NCBI GenBank assembly: GCA_014238205.1
Contig: JABABM010000001.1
Location: 62,001 to 126,000, forward strand
DNA from: Phycisphaerales bacterium
GTDB taxonomy: Bacteria; Planctomycetota; Phycisphaerae; Phycisphaerales; SM1A02
Direction of reading: 5' to 3'
Length of the DNA stretch: 64,000 nucleotides
Of this stretch, positions 18,007 to 26,676 are shown piece by piece. The translations under genes and the position numbers were made by a program. Position 1 is the first letter of the stretch. Each line of letters begins with the position of its first letter. The notes under the pieces were generated by a model. That model was not told where the DNA came from. It did no database searches and was given only the letters and a program-made list of their open reading frames with translations.

Positions 18007-19126
18007 AAGGTCGTGGCAGGAGGACTGCCGTCGTGCAGATGATCAGGACCGATCCAAGAAGCCACCAGGTCGCCGAGTGGATCATCCCGATCTCAGCCAG
18101 GGGCAACGCTGCGATGATCGCTGCGGCCAGGATCATCATCGACTTCCTGGTGCGCTTCGCAGGACGAAGCGGTCCCATGAATGCAAGCATCCAGGCTGGA
18201 ACGGCCAGGCCGTAGAAGGCAAGAAAGCGGAGATAGGTGTCCTCCAGGAGCCAATCCTCCGCATGGTGACCTCCCAGCCACCGGGCGACCCAGACCACGG
18301 GAATGGGTACCAGTGCAGCTACCAGCAGCCATGGGGTCGATCCCCATCGGTTGGGAGCAGCCTGGTTCGTGGCCAGCAGTTCACGCAGGTGCGCGCCGAC
18401 CGTGAACACGACCTGGAAGAACCAGAACAGAACAACGAGTCCGAACGGAGCCGGTGAATCGATGTGGTAGTAGGACGTGACGAAGCACAGTACGGACAGG
18501 AAGGCCAGGCCGAAGATGGCGAAGGCGTGCGTGCTTGGTGTTTCCTGTCGAGCACGGTGGAAGGTCAGGTCGAGGTAGGGCGAGAGCAGGAACCCCAGGC
18601 AGAGCAATGGGAGCAGTCCCCAGAGTTCAGGTTGCGAGCGGCTTCCCGTGGTTCCGATCTGGTTCATGAAATGCGTGCCTACGGCATCGAATGTACCGGC
18701 CACCTGGAGCATGAGCAGCCCTGCAAGAATGAGCCAGGCCGTGGAAGGGAGCAGCGCAATGCACCCGGCCAGGACCAGGACCAGGCCCGGGACGGCCAGG
18801 ATCAGGAACGTCTCACTGCTTCCAAGTTGGAGCCAGTCCAGTGCCGCGAACAACGCGGTGATCCAGAACAACTGGAAACCGATGGTGAAGACGGAGAACC
18901 AACGCATCGCCCCGCGATGCTGCTCGACAAGCTGTTCGGATCGTTTTCTTGATCCCACCACGTAGCCCATCGCGGCGCAACCGAGAACATTGGGAATCGC
19001 AAAGGCCCAGAAGCCCGGCCATCCCCAACGATCGAGGAGAAGCAGCGGCAGCCACATGCCGATGCACCACGTCCAACTTGATGTACAGAACAATCCCCAC
19101 CCTATGGTGCGGAAGAAGGAGTTCAT
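17981..19126 (-). CDS. Polytopic membrane protein of unknown function
   Basis: This 381-residue protein is hydrophobic throughout, with roughly nine or ten predicted membrane segments, for example CIGMWLPLLLL near residues 22-32 and several Trp/Leu/Phe-rich spans to the end. A short basic loop, GSRKRSEQLVEQ, follows the second helix. I do not recognise the family; the overall look is that of a transporter- or permease-like integral membrane protein. The start overlaps the stop of the upstream DUF4442 gene by 4 bases, so the pair is probably co-translated. Its 3' end runs 26 bases into the end of secA on the other strand. Confidence 0.75.
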   Translation of the reverse strand: MNSFFRTIGWGLFCTSSWTWCIGMWLPLLLLDRWGWPGFWAFAIPNVLGCAAMGYVVGSRKRSEQLVEQHRGAMRWFSVFTIGFQLFWITALFAALDWLQLGSSETFLILAVPGLVLVLAGCIALLPSTAWLILAGLLMLQVAGTFDAVGTHFMNQIGTTGSRSQPELWGLLPLLCLGFLLSPYLDLTFHRARQETPSTHAFAIFGLAFLSVLCFVTSYYHIDSPAPFGLVVLFWFFQVVFTVGAHLRELLATNQAAPNRWGSTPWLLVAALVPIPVVWVARWLGGHHAEDWLLEDTYLRFLAFYGLAVPAWMLAFMGPLRPAKRTRKSMMILAAAIIAALPLAEIGMIHSATWWLLGSVLIICTTAVLLPRPSTSPRSTS

Positions 19127-19761
19127 CCTTCGGTGTTTCGACTGCCCGAGTTCAAGCGTCGACGTCGATTCTTGTCTTCGATCATGCGTTTGGGCGTGCA
19201 GTGAAAGATCATGTGGCAGCGTCCAACGCGAAGGTCACGACCTCTTTTCTTGAGAACCTGGTGGACTTCGAGATCAAGGTCTATGTTGAACTCTTCACCT
19301 TGTTCACATTCAGTCTTGATGTTCCTGATGACATTCTCACCTTCACGAATGGTGTAGACAGCAGGGCCGAGACATGGTCGGAGGAACTCGTATTTCATTT
19401 CCTTGCAGACGACGGCGTAGTCACTGCCGCATTCGCTGAAGAGGAACATGCCTCCTGCAACCTCGGAGTTGCCCAGGAGGGCGGCGCCAGCCATGGCGTT
19501 GTACCAATTCCGGTTCACCCTTTTGAACGGGAGGACCGCTGCAAAGCGTGGATTCCCGAGTTGTTTCATGTGGATTCCTGATCGCCATGCGAAGGGCAGC
19601 CAGATCAGGGAGCACACCCGATGCCAGAAGTTGTTCCTGGTGCTCAGGCGACTGATGAATGCTTCGATCCGCTGGAACAGGGTCAGCCGAACGGACCCAC
19701 CTTCAGGCTGAAGGGCCAGTTCCGTCTGCACTGTGGCGTCGGATTCAAATTGCATCGTCAT
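19123..19761 (-). CDS. DUF4442 hot-dog thioesterase-like protein
   Basis: This 212-residue protein resembles the DUF4442 branch of the hot-dog fold (PaaI-like thioesterases). Recognisable stretches are IHMKQLGNPRFAAVLPFKRV, then NRNWYNAMAGAALLGNSEVA, and the strand YEFLRPCLGPAVYTI. The family is thought to act on acyl-CoA or acyl-carrier thioesters but is poorly characterised. An N-terminal amphipathic part (about 30-60) precedes the hot-dog core, and a basic C-terminal tail (KRMIEDKNRRRRL) follows it. The stop overlaps the start of the downstream membrane-protein gene (ATGA). It diverges from the sugar-isomerase gene with a 112-base intergenic region that probably holds both promoters. Confidence 0.75.
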   Translation of the reverse strand: MTMQFESDATVQTELALQPEGGSVRLTLFQRIEAFISRLSTRNNFWHRVCSLIWLPFAWRSGIHMKQLGNPRFAAVLPFKRVNRNWYNAMAGAALLGNSEVAGGMFLFSECGSDYAVVCKEMKYEFLRPCLGPAVYTIREGENVIRNIKTECEQGEEFNIDLDLEVHQVLKKRGRDLRVGRCHMIFHCTPKRMIEDKNRRRRLNSGSRNTEG

Positions 19762-19873
19762 GGGGAATACTCACGGGCAGGGCCAACCAGCCCCTCCAGG
19801 AAGGCGGTATCTTAGTTCCCTCGGGGTGTTGAATCCACCCAAAATGAGCCACACCTCCCAGTAGGGACATTTC

Positions 19874-20698
19874 ATGCCTATCGACCGTATTGGACTGTGT
19901 TCTTGGAGCCTTCAGCAGGGGAATCCTCAATCTCTTGTCGACGCGGTCAAGGAGACGGGCCTTGAGGCAGTCCAATTGGCCATGACTCCCATGGTCCTCG
20001 ATCCGGAGGCATGGGGGGATTGCATTGAACGACTGGCTGCTGAGGAGATCAGGATTCTCAGCGGAATGATGGCGCCTCTTGGAGAAGATTATTCCTCACT
20101 CAAGAGCATTGCCCTGACAGGAGGTATCCGCCCCGATGAGACCTGGCCTGAAAACGAGGAAATGGCCGGGTCGATCGCTCGACTCGCGGGAGAACATGGG
20201 ATCGATCTTGTGTCACTTCATGCCGGCTTCATGCCGGACTCTCCTGGTGATCCGGAACGGTCCGTGGTCATTGATCGGTTGCGTCGTCTGGTCGACATCC
20301 ATGCAGAGTTCGGCGTATCCGTGGCGCTCGAGACGGGGCAGGAAACGGCAGCGACCCTGCTTGATGTGATTGCCGATGTAGAACGTGACACCCTGGGAGT
20401 GAACTTTGATCCTGCGAACATGATCCTGTATGGAATGGGAGATCCCATCGAGGCATTGCAGTTATTGGGTCCGCATGTCATGCAACTTCACATCAAGGAC
20501 GCGGTCTCGACGGATGTGCCGGGGACCTGGGGGCAGGAAGTTCCAGTAGGCTCCGGTGATGTGGACTGGCCCGCATTTCTCGGGATTGTCCAGGCGCTCC
20601 CCCGAACCGTGCATGCAATCATCGAGCGGGAAGCTGGAGATGATCGAGTCGAGGACATCCAGGGAGCCTTGAGGTTCCTGGAAGGCAGGACAGCATGA
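19874..20698 (+). CDS. Sugar phosphate isomerase/epimerase-like TIM barrel
   Basis: This 274-residue protein fits the xylose-isomerase-like TIM-barrel family, which also includes endonuclease IV-type folds. Landmarks are IGLCSWSLQQ at the N-terminus, VSLHAGFMPDS, the metal-binding GVNFDPANMILYGMGDPIEA, and HVMQLHIKDAV with a downstream GSGDVDW. These strands carry the Glu/Asp/His ligands for a divalent metal. The family catalyses isomerisation or epimerisation of keto-sugars, but the substrate cannot be read from sequence. There is no signal peptide, so it is cytoplasmic. Its stop overlaps the start of the gamma-glutamyltransferase gene by 4 bases. Confidence 0.85.
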   Translation: MPIDRIGLCSWSLQQGNPQSLVDAVKETGLEAVQLAMTPMVLDPEAWGDCIERLAAEEIRILSGMMAPLGEDYSSLKSIALTGGIRPDETWPENEEMAGSIARLAGEHGIDLVSLHAGFMPDSPGDPERSVVIDRLRRLVDIHAEFGVSVALETGQETAATLLDVIADVERDTLGVNFDPANMILYGMGDPIEALQLLGPHVMQLHIKDAVSTDVPGTWGQEVPVGSGDVDWPAFLGIVQALPRTVHAIIEREAGDDRVEDIQGALRFLEGRTA

Positions 20699-22404
20699 CT
20701 GGCAGGGTGATCGGGATTCTTGCAATGACCGTGCTGCTGGCTTCAACAGCCTGCAGGAGTCTTCCGGTCCAGCCTGTCTATGACAATGCCGCTGTCGCCG
20801 CCGACCATCCCCTCGCTTCCAAGGCCGGAGTGGAGATGCTCCGGCAGGGGGGGAATGCAGTTGACGCAGCCGTTGCAGCAAGTTTCTGTCTCTCGGTCGT
20901 TGATCCATTCAGTTGCGGCATCGGCGGTGGCGGGTTCATGCTCGTCTGGGACCCGGAGACCGGGAATGGCTGGGCTCTGAACTACCGGGAAACTGCGCCG
21001 GCTGCCATCGATGAGACGACCTACGTCGACATGAAGGATCCGCTTGCAAGTCGTTTCGGCGCATGGTCCGTCGGTGTCCCTGGAAATGTCGCGGGCCTGC
21101 TGGAAGCGCTTGACCGTTGGGGAACACTTGATCGGAAGACTGTTCTCGGCCCGGCAATACGGCACGCCGAAAATGGATTTGCCGTCAATGCTGCCTATGT
21201 TGCAGCGGTCGAGAAGGTCGGCGGGTATCGGGAATCACATCCGGAACTGAAGGTGGTGTCGCAATGGCTCTGGGAGCACCTCTGTCTTGAAGGTCGAATA
21301 CGAGTCGGCGACATCCTGCGTCAACCAGAGCAGGCATCGGCCCTGCGATTGATTGCACGGGATGGAGTCGATGCCTTCTATGGCGGACCCATCGGCAAGT
21401 CGATTGCATCAACAGTGCGGCAGCATGGTGGGGGGATGACTGCAGGTGATATTGCCCGGTACAAGGTTCGCCTTGACCGCCCGCTTGCATCACGCGAGGT
21501 TCTTGGCAACTACACCATGCTCTCAATGCCACCACCAAGCAGTGGGGGCATCGCAATGCAGCAGATGTTCCGGATCATTGATGCCCGCATCAATGATGTC
21601 CCCGATCTGGCTCCGGGCAGCCCCGGTTACATCCATCTTGTCACCGAAGCAATGAAACATGCCTTTGCCGACAGGGCCACGCACCTGGCCGATGGTGAGC
21701 AGGTTGCTGTCCCTGTTGATCAACTCCTCGATCGCGACTATCTCCTCGATCGTGCGCATGGGATCGACATGAGTCAGACCGGTGACACCTTCGAATACGG
21801 CTCGAGCGTCCCACCTCCCGATGACAGCGGAACCAGCCATGTGAGTGTTGTTGATTCACGAGGCATGGCGGTCGCCTGCACGGAGACGATCAATCTCGGT
21901 TTTGGATCCATGCTGGCAGTCCCCGAGTACGGGATCGTTCTGAATGATGAACTCGACGATTTTACGACTACTCCAGGTGTGCCCAATGCCTTCGGCCTTC
22001 GACAGTCGGCTGGCAATGCTCCTGCTCCGGGGAAGCGGCCCTTGAGCTCGATGTCGCCGACGATCATTCTCGAGGATGGCCGTGTCCGTCTTGTCGCGGG
22101 CGCATCCGGTGGGCCTCGAATCATCACCGGTACCTTCCAGGTCATTCTGAATTGTCTGCTCTTCGACATGACACCCATCGAGGCTGTCAGGCAGGCACGG
22201 TTTCACCATCAATGGCTCCCTGACACCCTCCAGTTCGAGGAAGCCTGGACGCAGGATGGTGTCATCGAGTTAATGGAGGCACGGGGACACGTCACCGGTC
22301 GTCGGGGTTCCGTAGGGGTAGTCCAGGTTGTCGAGGTTCTTCCTGGAGGGGCCAAGCTTCCTGCTTCCGACCCTCGCAAGGGCGGTATTCCAGACGGGTT
22401 CTAG
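20695..22404 (+). CDS. ggt: Gamma-glutamyltransferase, lipoprotein-type leader
   Basis: This 569-residue protein belongs to the gamma-glutamyltransferase family. It is made as a precursor that cleaves itself to expose a catalytic threonine, and it hydrolyses or transfers the glutamyl group of glutathione and related peptides. The nucleophile is Thr380 in DDSGTSHVSVVD. Other signatures are the N-terminal AADHPLASKAGVEMLRQGGN and GGGGFMLVWD, and the oxyanion-loop and substrate region KRPLSSMSPTIILEDG with ASGGPRIITG. The N-terminus (LLASTACRS) looks like a lipobox, so it is probably a periplasmic lipoprotein. It starts within the stop of the sugar-isomerase gene, and the same transcript may continue into the FmdB-like gene 21 bases downstream. 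Confidence 0.95.
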   Translation: MTGRVIGILAMTVLLASTACRSLPVQPVYDNAAVAADHPLASKAGVEMLRQGGNAVDAAVAASFCLSVVDPFSCGIGGGGFMLVWDPETGNGWALNYRETAPAAIDETTYVDMKDPLASRFGAWSVGVPGNVAGLLEALDRWGTLDRKTVLGPAIRHAENGFAVNAAYVAAVEKVGGYRESHPELKVVSQWLWEHLCLEGRIRVGDILRQPEQASALRLIARDGVDAFYGGPIGKSIASTVRQHGGGMTAGDIARYKVRLDRPLASREVLGNYTMLSMPPPSSGGIAMQQMFRIIDARINDVPDLAPGSPGYIHLVTEAMKHAFADRATHLADGEQVAVPVDQLLDRDYLLDRAHGIDMSQTGDTFEYGSSVPPPDDSGTSHVSVVDSRGMAVACTETINLGFGSMLAVPEYGIVLNDELDDFTTTPGVPNAFGLRQSAGNAPAPGKRPLSSMSPTIILEDGRVRLVAGASGGPRIITGTFQVILNCLLFDMTPIEAVRQARFHHQWLPDTLQFEEAWTQDGVIELMEARGHVTGRRGSVGVVQVVEVLPGGAKLPASDPRKGGIPDGF

Positions 22405-22425
22405 GTGCGTGCATACAATGAGTGC

Positions 22426-22719
22426 ATGCCGATGTACATCTACGAGATCATTGAACCTGATGGAACTCCCGGGGAACGAATCGAAGTCTTCCAGAAGATG
22501 TCTGATGATCCACTGACGGAGCATCCTGAGAACGGCAAGCCTGTGAAGCGTGTAGTTGCTCCAGTCAACATCGCGGGGAACTGGTCCGACACGGCTACGA
22601 AACAGAAGCTGAGCAACAAGAATCTCGATCGTCTTGGTTTCACCAAGTACGAGCGGGCAGGAGACGGCACCTATGAGAAGAAGGCGGGGCAGGGTCCCGA
22701 TGCCATCTCAGCTGACTGA
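22426..22719 (+). CDS. FmdB-like small protein lacking the zinc-ribbon cysteines
   Basis: From the ATG at 22426 this 97-residue protein begins MPMYIYEIIEPDG and continues IEVFQKMSDDPLTEHPENGK, closely tracking the FmdB family start in which CxxC pairs bind zinc. Here the two cysteine pairs are replaced (EPDG and HPENG), and the protein has no cysteine at all. The remainder, VNIAGNWSDTATKQKLSNKN, matches FmdB-like proteins seen in planctomycetes. Members are annotated as regulators, but their function is uncertain; without the zinc site it is probably not a classic zinc ribbon. It lies 21 bases after ggt and is followed by a hairpin terminator. Confidence 0.75.
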   Translation: MPMYIYEIIEPDGTPGERIEVFQKMSDDPLTEHPENGKPVKRVVAPVNIAGNWSDTATKQKLSNKNLDRLGFTKYERAGDGTYEKKAGQGPDAISAD

Positions 22720-22746
22720 GACGGAGATCTTCCAGGAGCGCAGGAA

Positions 22747-22773
22747 CAGGCCGGCCCATTGATGGCCGGCCTG
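22747..22773. terminator. Bidirectional hairpin terminator
   Basis: Perfect 10-bp GC-rich arms (22747-22756 and 22764-22773) enclose a 7-nt loop. The hairpin lies between the convergent FmdB-like gene and tsf, so it can serve both. The plus side is followed by a weak T-containing stretch (CGTTTCAG). Confidence 0.7.
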
Positions 22774-22795
22774 CGTTTCAGTCATTTGGAAATGT

Positions 22796-23590
22796 TCAGC
22801 TGCCGAGGGTGTATCGAATGAACTTCGTCACCTTGACGTTGTCTGGAAGAACATCGCTGATGGTCATGCTTTCATCGATGACGTACTTCTGGGCCATGAG
22901 GGTATTCTCCTCGAGGTACTTTCTCACCTTGCCCTCGGCCATCTTTCCGGCGATCTCATCGTTCTTGCCGCTGTCCTTCGCCTCAGCCAGTGCATTGTTT
23001 CGAATCGTTTCAAGTGCGGCGGGGTCGACGTCATCAGCATCGATGCCGAGCGGGTCATGGAAGACGATGTGCTGACAGATTCCCTTCAGTGCATCAGCCG
23101 GCGCTTCGTTGTCGACCTGCAGAAGGCAGGCACGCTTGCCATCATGGTGAACGTAGGAACCGTAGGCTCCTCCATCAAGCCGGATGCCACGGGCGAAGTT
23201 CACGTTCTCACCAGTCGTGATGCGAAGGTTGTCCACGAGTCCGGTCATGGTCTCGTCGGCATTGACGTCACCAGCGGGCATGCCCAGGGCATGGTTGGCA
23301 ATGTCATCGGTTGCCTTGAGGAAGTCCTCGGTCTTGGCGGTGAAGTCGGTCTCGGTCTGGATTTCGACGATCGAAGCCTTGTCACCCGTGATGGCGATTC
23401 CGATTCGCCCTTCACCGGTTGTACGCTCCGTCCGTGTATCCATCTTGCCCTTGCGTTTTTCACGGAGCCAGTTCTCGGCGGCCTCGATGTCGCCACTGTT
23501 CTCCTGGAGGGCCTTCTTGCAGTCCATCATGCCCAGCCCGGTCTTGTCTCTGAGGGCAGCAACATCCTTTGCGGCGATGGTGGTGGTCAT
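22796..23590 (-). CDS. tsf: Elongation factor Ts
   Basis: EF-Ts recharges EF-Tu by exchanging GDP for GTP during translation. This 264-residue protein has the full N-terminal UBA-like module and EF-Ts signature (VAALRDKTGLGMMDCKKALQ) followed by GDIEAAENWLREKRKGK. The core continues with the dimerisation-like region and ends VKVTKFIRYTLGS. The length is close to that of the bacterial family. It follows rpsB on the same strand after 84 bases, the classical rpsB-tsf order, and has no promoter of its own that I can see. A hairpin at 22747-22773 ends the unit. Confidence 0.97.
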   Translation of the reverse strand: MTTTIAAKDVAALRDKTGLGMMDCKKALQENSGDIEAAENWLREKRKGKMDTRTERTTGEGRIGIAITGDKASIVEIQTETDFTAKTEDFLKATDDIANHALGMPAGDVNADETMTGLVDNLRITTGENVNFARGIRLDGGAYGSYVHHDGKRACLLQVDNEAPADALKGICQHIVFHDPLGIDADDVDPAALETIRNNALAEAKDSGKNDEIAGKMAEGKVRKYLEENTLMAQKYVIDESMTISDVLPDNVKVTKFIRYTLGS

Positions 23591-23674
23591 GGTGTCTGTC
23601 TCCGTTGAATGCGTAGTGCGTTTTCAATCTGCTTCATCAAGCGGGAGTTTTCTTCACGCAGGATGAACGGGTTG

Positions 23675-24541
23675 TCATTTCTGTTCTGTCGTTGCTTCCG
23701 CTGCTGTTTCAGTCGCAGCTTTTTTCATTTCCGGTGCTGGATCGGCAGATTTTGAAGCCGCTTCTTTCTTCGAGCTGTACTTGGAGCGCGAAGAACGAGG
23801 CTTCTTCTTCTTCTCCTGGTCCTCTTCCGAAGATTCCTCCTGCTCCACATTGGAGCCACGCATGGCCATGCCTTCCATGACAGCATCAGACAGTATCTGC
23901 ATGACGACATCGATGGAACGCATCGAGTCGTCATTGCCGGGAATCGGAATATCGACGAGTTCTGGGTTGCCATCGGTATCGATCAGGGCGATTGTCGGAA
24001 TACCGAGCACCTTGGCTTCCTTGATGGCGTTGATTTCTCGAGTCGAATCTATCACGAAGACGGCGCCGGGCTGGCTGGTCATGTTCCGGATGCCCTGGAG
24101 GTTCCGGGTGATCTTCCGCTTCTCACGCATCAACTGTGATGTCATCTTCTTCGAATAGGTTTCGATTTCACCCGACTCGACAAGTGCCTCAAGCTCGACC
24201 AGGCGCTTCAGTCGCTCTCGAATCGTTCTGAAGTTCGTCAATGTGCCTCCAAGCCATCGCTCGGTCACCCATGGCATGCCGGTTTCGCCACAGTGTGTTT
24301 CGATGCTTGATTTGGCCTGGCGCTTCGTTCCGACAAAGACAATGCTCTTGCCGGAAGCTACGGTCTTCGTCACGTATTTCTTCGCGAGCAGCAGACCACG
24401 GATGGTCTGGCGGATATCGATGATGTGGATTCTGTTCCGGGTGCCCCAGATGTAGGGTTTCATCCGGGGATTCCATGCACTCTTCTTCTGTCCGAAGTGA
24501 ATGCCTGCTTCCAGGAGATCCTGGACAAGTTGATCGGCCAT
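23675..24541 (-). CDS. rpsB: 30S ribosomal protein S2 with charged C-terminal tail
   Basis: S2 is a small-subunit ribosomal protein bound late in assembly. The ATG at 24541 is chosen because GAGGAGG lies just upstream on the minus strand; a frame start at 24565 would place that ribosome site inside the gene. The 288-residue product starts MADQLVQDLLEAGIHFGQKK and contains the S2 signatures NRIHIIDIRQT, WVTERWLGGTLTNFRTI and ALIDTDGNPELVDIPIPGND. After the core (about residue 225) it carries a roughly 60-residue tail rich in Glu, Lys, Ser and Ala, longer than in E. coli. Transcription probably starts at the promoter at 24705-24733, leaving a leader of about 150 bases where S2 autoregulation could act (inference). 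Confidence 0.97.
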   Translation of the reverse strand: MADQLVQDLLEAGIHFGQKKSAWNPRMKPYIWGTRNRIHIIDIRQTIRGLLLAKKYVTKTVASGKSIVFVGTKRQAKSSIETHCGETGMPWVTERWLGGTLTNFRTIRERLKRLVELEALVESGEIETYSKKMTSQLMREKRKITRNLQGIRNMTSQPGAVFVIDSTREINAIKEAKVLGIPTIALIDTDGNPELVDIPIPGNDDSMRSIDVVMQILSDAVMEGMAMRGSNVEQEESSEEDQEKKKKPRSSRSKYSSKKEAASKSADPAPEMKKAATETAAEATTEQK

Positions 24542-24704
24542 GAAGGCCTCCTCGTACAGCGACACCGGCTCGATGTTCGTGGTTCATCTCGCCCAGGGCG
24601 CTTGTGGTGTGGTGCTGGGCACCAATCAGGGTTGATTCGGTTCAATCCAGCCACGACCTGGAGGAACCGCCCCGATCGACCGAAGGGTGTCGGGGAAAAG
24701 GAAG

Positions 24705-24733
24705 ATTGTAGTTGGACCCCACCAGGTCTACAA
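24705..24733 (-). promoter_or_regulatory. Putative sigma70-type promoter of rpsB-tsf
   Basis: On the minus strand a -35-like TTGTAG (24728-24733) is separated by exactly 17 bases from a -10-like TACAAT (24705-24710). It lies between pyrC and rpsB. The -10 is one base from consensus, while the -35 matches only in its TTG. Confidence 0.5.
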
Positions 24734-24752
24734 GGTTGGATTTACAGGGTCT

Positions 24753-26069
24753 TCAGGCAACAGCGATCCTGGTGTCCTGGTACACGACCTTGCCGGAAAC
24801 AATGGTTGCCATGGCCCTGCCACGTACGTTCCACCCCTTGAACGGGCAATTCCTGCCCGTACTCCTGAATGAACCTGGATCAATGATCCATTCGGCGTCC
24901 GGATCGATGATGGTCAGGTCTGCAGGCCCTCCTTCACGGAGCATGCCGATGCCCTGCGTATCAAGACCGACGAGTGCTGCTGGGTTGCAGGTCATCATTG
25001 CAAGCATTCCAGGCCAGTCGACAACGCCTTCATCAATGAGGGCTTTCCGGTAGAGGGGCAGGGCGCATTCAAGACCGACGATTCCGAATGATGCAGAAGC
25101 GAAATCGGTCTCCTTCGTATGCAGCGGGTGAGGCGCATGGTCCGTTCCGAGAATCGTGATGGTTCCATCGGCGATGCCGAGCTTGATGGCCTCGATGTCT
25201 TCCCTTCGCCGCAGCGGAGGATTCATCTTTGCCGCCGTGTCGTATCCTGCGCATGCTTCCTCGGTAAGGAGCAGATGGTGAGGAGATGCTTCCCCGGTTG
25301 CAGGCTGGCCATCGGCTCGTGCAGTTCGGATCAGGTCGATGCTGCCTCCGCTGGAAAGATGCTGGGCGTGGTACCTGGCCCCGATGTCCTTGTTCAACGT
25401 GAGATCCCGTTCCAGCATCGACTCCTCGGCGCTGGCGGGCCAACCCACGAGTCCCATCTTCATCGCAAGCGCACCGGCATTCATGGAGGCTCCACGCGTG
25501 GTCGAGGGATCCTGGCAATGTTGCATGAAGCAGGTATCTGCATCGGCAACTGCCTTGAGAACAGAGTTCATCATTGCTTCATCGGCGACGCCATCTCCAT
25601 CATCGGAGATGCCTGAGGCGCCGGCCTGGACGAGTTCTGCGATAGGAGCGAGTTGTTCGCCTCGTCGCCCAATGGTTCCACATCCAACCGTATGGATGCG
25701 TGTGAGGCCGATATCCAACCCCTGATCAAGCACATACTTGATGCGATCAGGCGTATCGAGTGCCGGCTTGGTGTTGGGCATGCAGCAGACGGTCGAGAAT
25801 CCACCAGCGACAGCAGCAGCGGAACCGGAGGCAATCGTCTCGTCATGCACCTGGCCCCGGTGTGGATCCCTGAAGTGAACGTGGATATCAACAAGCCCGG
25901 GGCAGACGATGCAGCCGCCTGCTTCGATGACATTGATGTCGCCGGGGTTTGAGTCAATCGATGACTTGATTGCAGTAATGCGGTCATTCTCAATGAGAAC
26001 GTCGCTGGTCGTATCGAGCCCGCTTGCCGGGTCGATCACCCTGCCTCCACGAATCAGCATCGACATCAC
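24753..26069 (-). CDS. pyrC: Dihydroorotase, class I
   Basis: Dihydroorotase closes carbamoyl-aspartate to dihydroorotate, the third step of pyrimidine synthesis. The 438-residue protein has the amidohydrolase layout: LIRGGRVIDPASGLD at the start and the metal-binding HxH in VDIHVHFRDPHRGQ. Further metal or catalytic residues lie in GISDDGDGVADE, FMQHCQDPS, YHAQHLSS and ILGTDHAPH. The AGGFSTVCCMPNTKP stretch is diagnostic. All expected metal ligands are present, so it is probably an active enzyme rather than the inactive PyrC-like partner found with some PyrB proteins. No other pyrimidine gene is adjacent. It precedes the rpsB promoter on the same strand. Confidence 0.93.
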   Translation of the reverse strand: MMSMLIRGGRVIDPASGLDTTSDVLIENDRITAIKSSIDSNPGDINVIEAGGCIVCPGLVDIHVHFRDPHRGQVHDETIASGSAAAVAGGFSTVCCMPNTKPALDTPDRIKYVLDQGLDIGLTRIHTVGCGTIGRRGEQLAPIAELVQAGASGISDDGDGVADEAMMNSVLKAVADADTCFMQHCQDPSTTRGASMNAGALAMKMGLVGWPASAEESMLERDLTLNKDIGARYHAQHLSSGGSIDLIRTARADGQPATGEASPHHLLLTEEACAGYDTAAKMNPPLRRREDIEAIKLGIADGTITILGTDHAPHPLHTKETDFASASFGIVGLECALPLYRKALIDEGVVDWPGMLAMMTCNPAALVGLDTQGIGMLREGGPADLTIIDPDAEWIIDPGSFRSTGRNCPFKGWNVRGRAMATIVSGKVVYQDTRIAVA

Positions 26070-26099
26070 ATCATTCTACCAGAGCAGGCGCATGAGAAA

Positions 26100-26127
26100 G
26101 GAGGCCCCTCGAATGCGAGAGGCCTCC
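26100..26127 (-). terminator. Rho-independent terminator
   Basis: An inverted repeat of about 12 bp (GGAGGCC at 26100-26106 with GGCCTCC at 26121-26127, plus inner pairs with one mismatch) lies 29 bases past the cysteine-rich lipoprotein gene. On the minus strand it is followed by TTTCTC, consistent with intrinsic termination. Confidence 0.75.
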
Positions 26128-26155
26128 CTGGTTGAATCTGGTGATTCGTTCCGGT

Positions 26156-26485
26156 TTACTGCTTGTTCTTGCCTGACAAGGGGCATCCGCCGGTCTTGTT
26201 GCCCTTTGCACCGGGGCAGCAGGAAGACTTGGCTGCATCATCATTGAATGCGCCGAGACTTGAAGCCTTGTTCTTGTCGGCACAGCAGGCCTTGGTGCAG
26301 TCTGAGCCGCACTTGGTCTTGCTCTTGGCGGTGCAGGCAGTTTTGCAGGCGGTGCTGCAGCTGGAAGCGCAGGCGGGTGCGTCATCGGCAGCGCTGAGGC
26401 TTGGTGATGTCGTTGAACTGGTACTCGTGCAACCAGCGATTGCGAGAACGATGCAGATCCCGAGGGTCTTGAGCATGAAATTCAT
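26156..26485 (-). CDS. Small cysteine-rich lipoprotein, possibly metal-binding
   Basis: This 109-residue protein has a lipoprotein signal peptide with lipobox LAIAGC at about residues 14-19. The mature part contains eleven more cysteines in about 90 residues, in patterns such as CASSCSTACKTACTAK, CGSDCTKACC, SSCCPG and GGCPL. It is also rich in lysine, serine and alanine. The spacing recalls metallothionein-like or cysteine-rich metal-chelating proteins, but I cannot assign a family. It is alone between pyrC and divergent uvrC, with its own terminator. A metal-buffering or redox role at the membrane is inference; the cysteines could equally form disulfides in the periplasm. Confidence 0.75.
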   Translation of the reverse strand: MNFMLKTLGICIVLAIAGCTSTSSTTSPSLSAADDAPACASSCSTACKTACTAKSKTKCGSDCTKACCADKNKASSLGAFNDDAAKSSCCPGAKGNKTGGCPLSGKNKQ

Positions 26486-26676
26486 TCCGATCTCCTGTCT
26501 GAAATGTGGTCGTGCCCAACACGCGGGGATCTGACCAAATTGGGGTTTTCTGGTTCCGTGACTATACCACTAGAACGTGCCAATGCCCTCATTCTTTCAT
26601 CTATAGCTCGCACAAAAACGCCCTTTCAAGCCAGTTGAAAGGGGTGCAGGCCATACAGAGGGTCTAGGATGACTCC

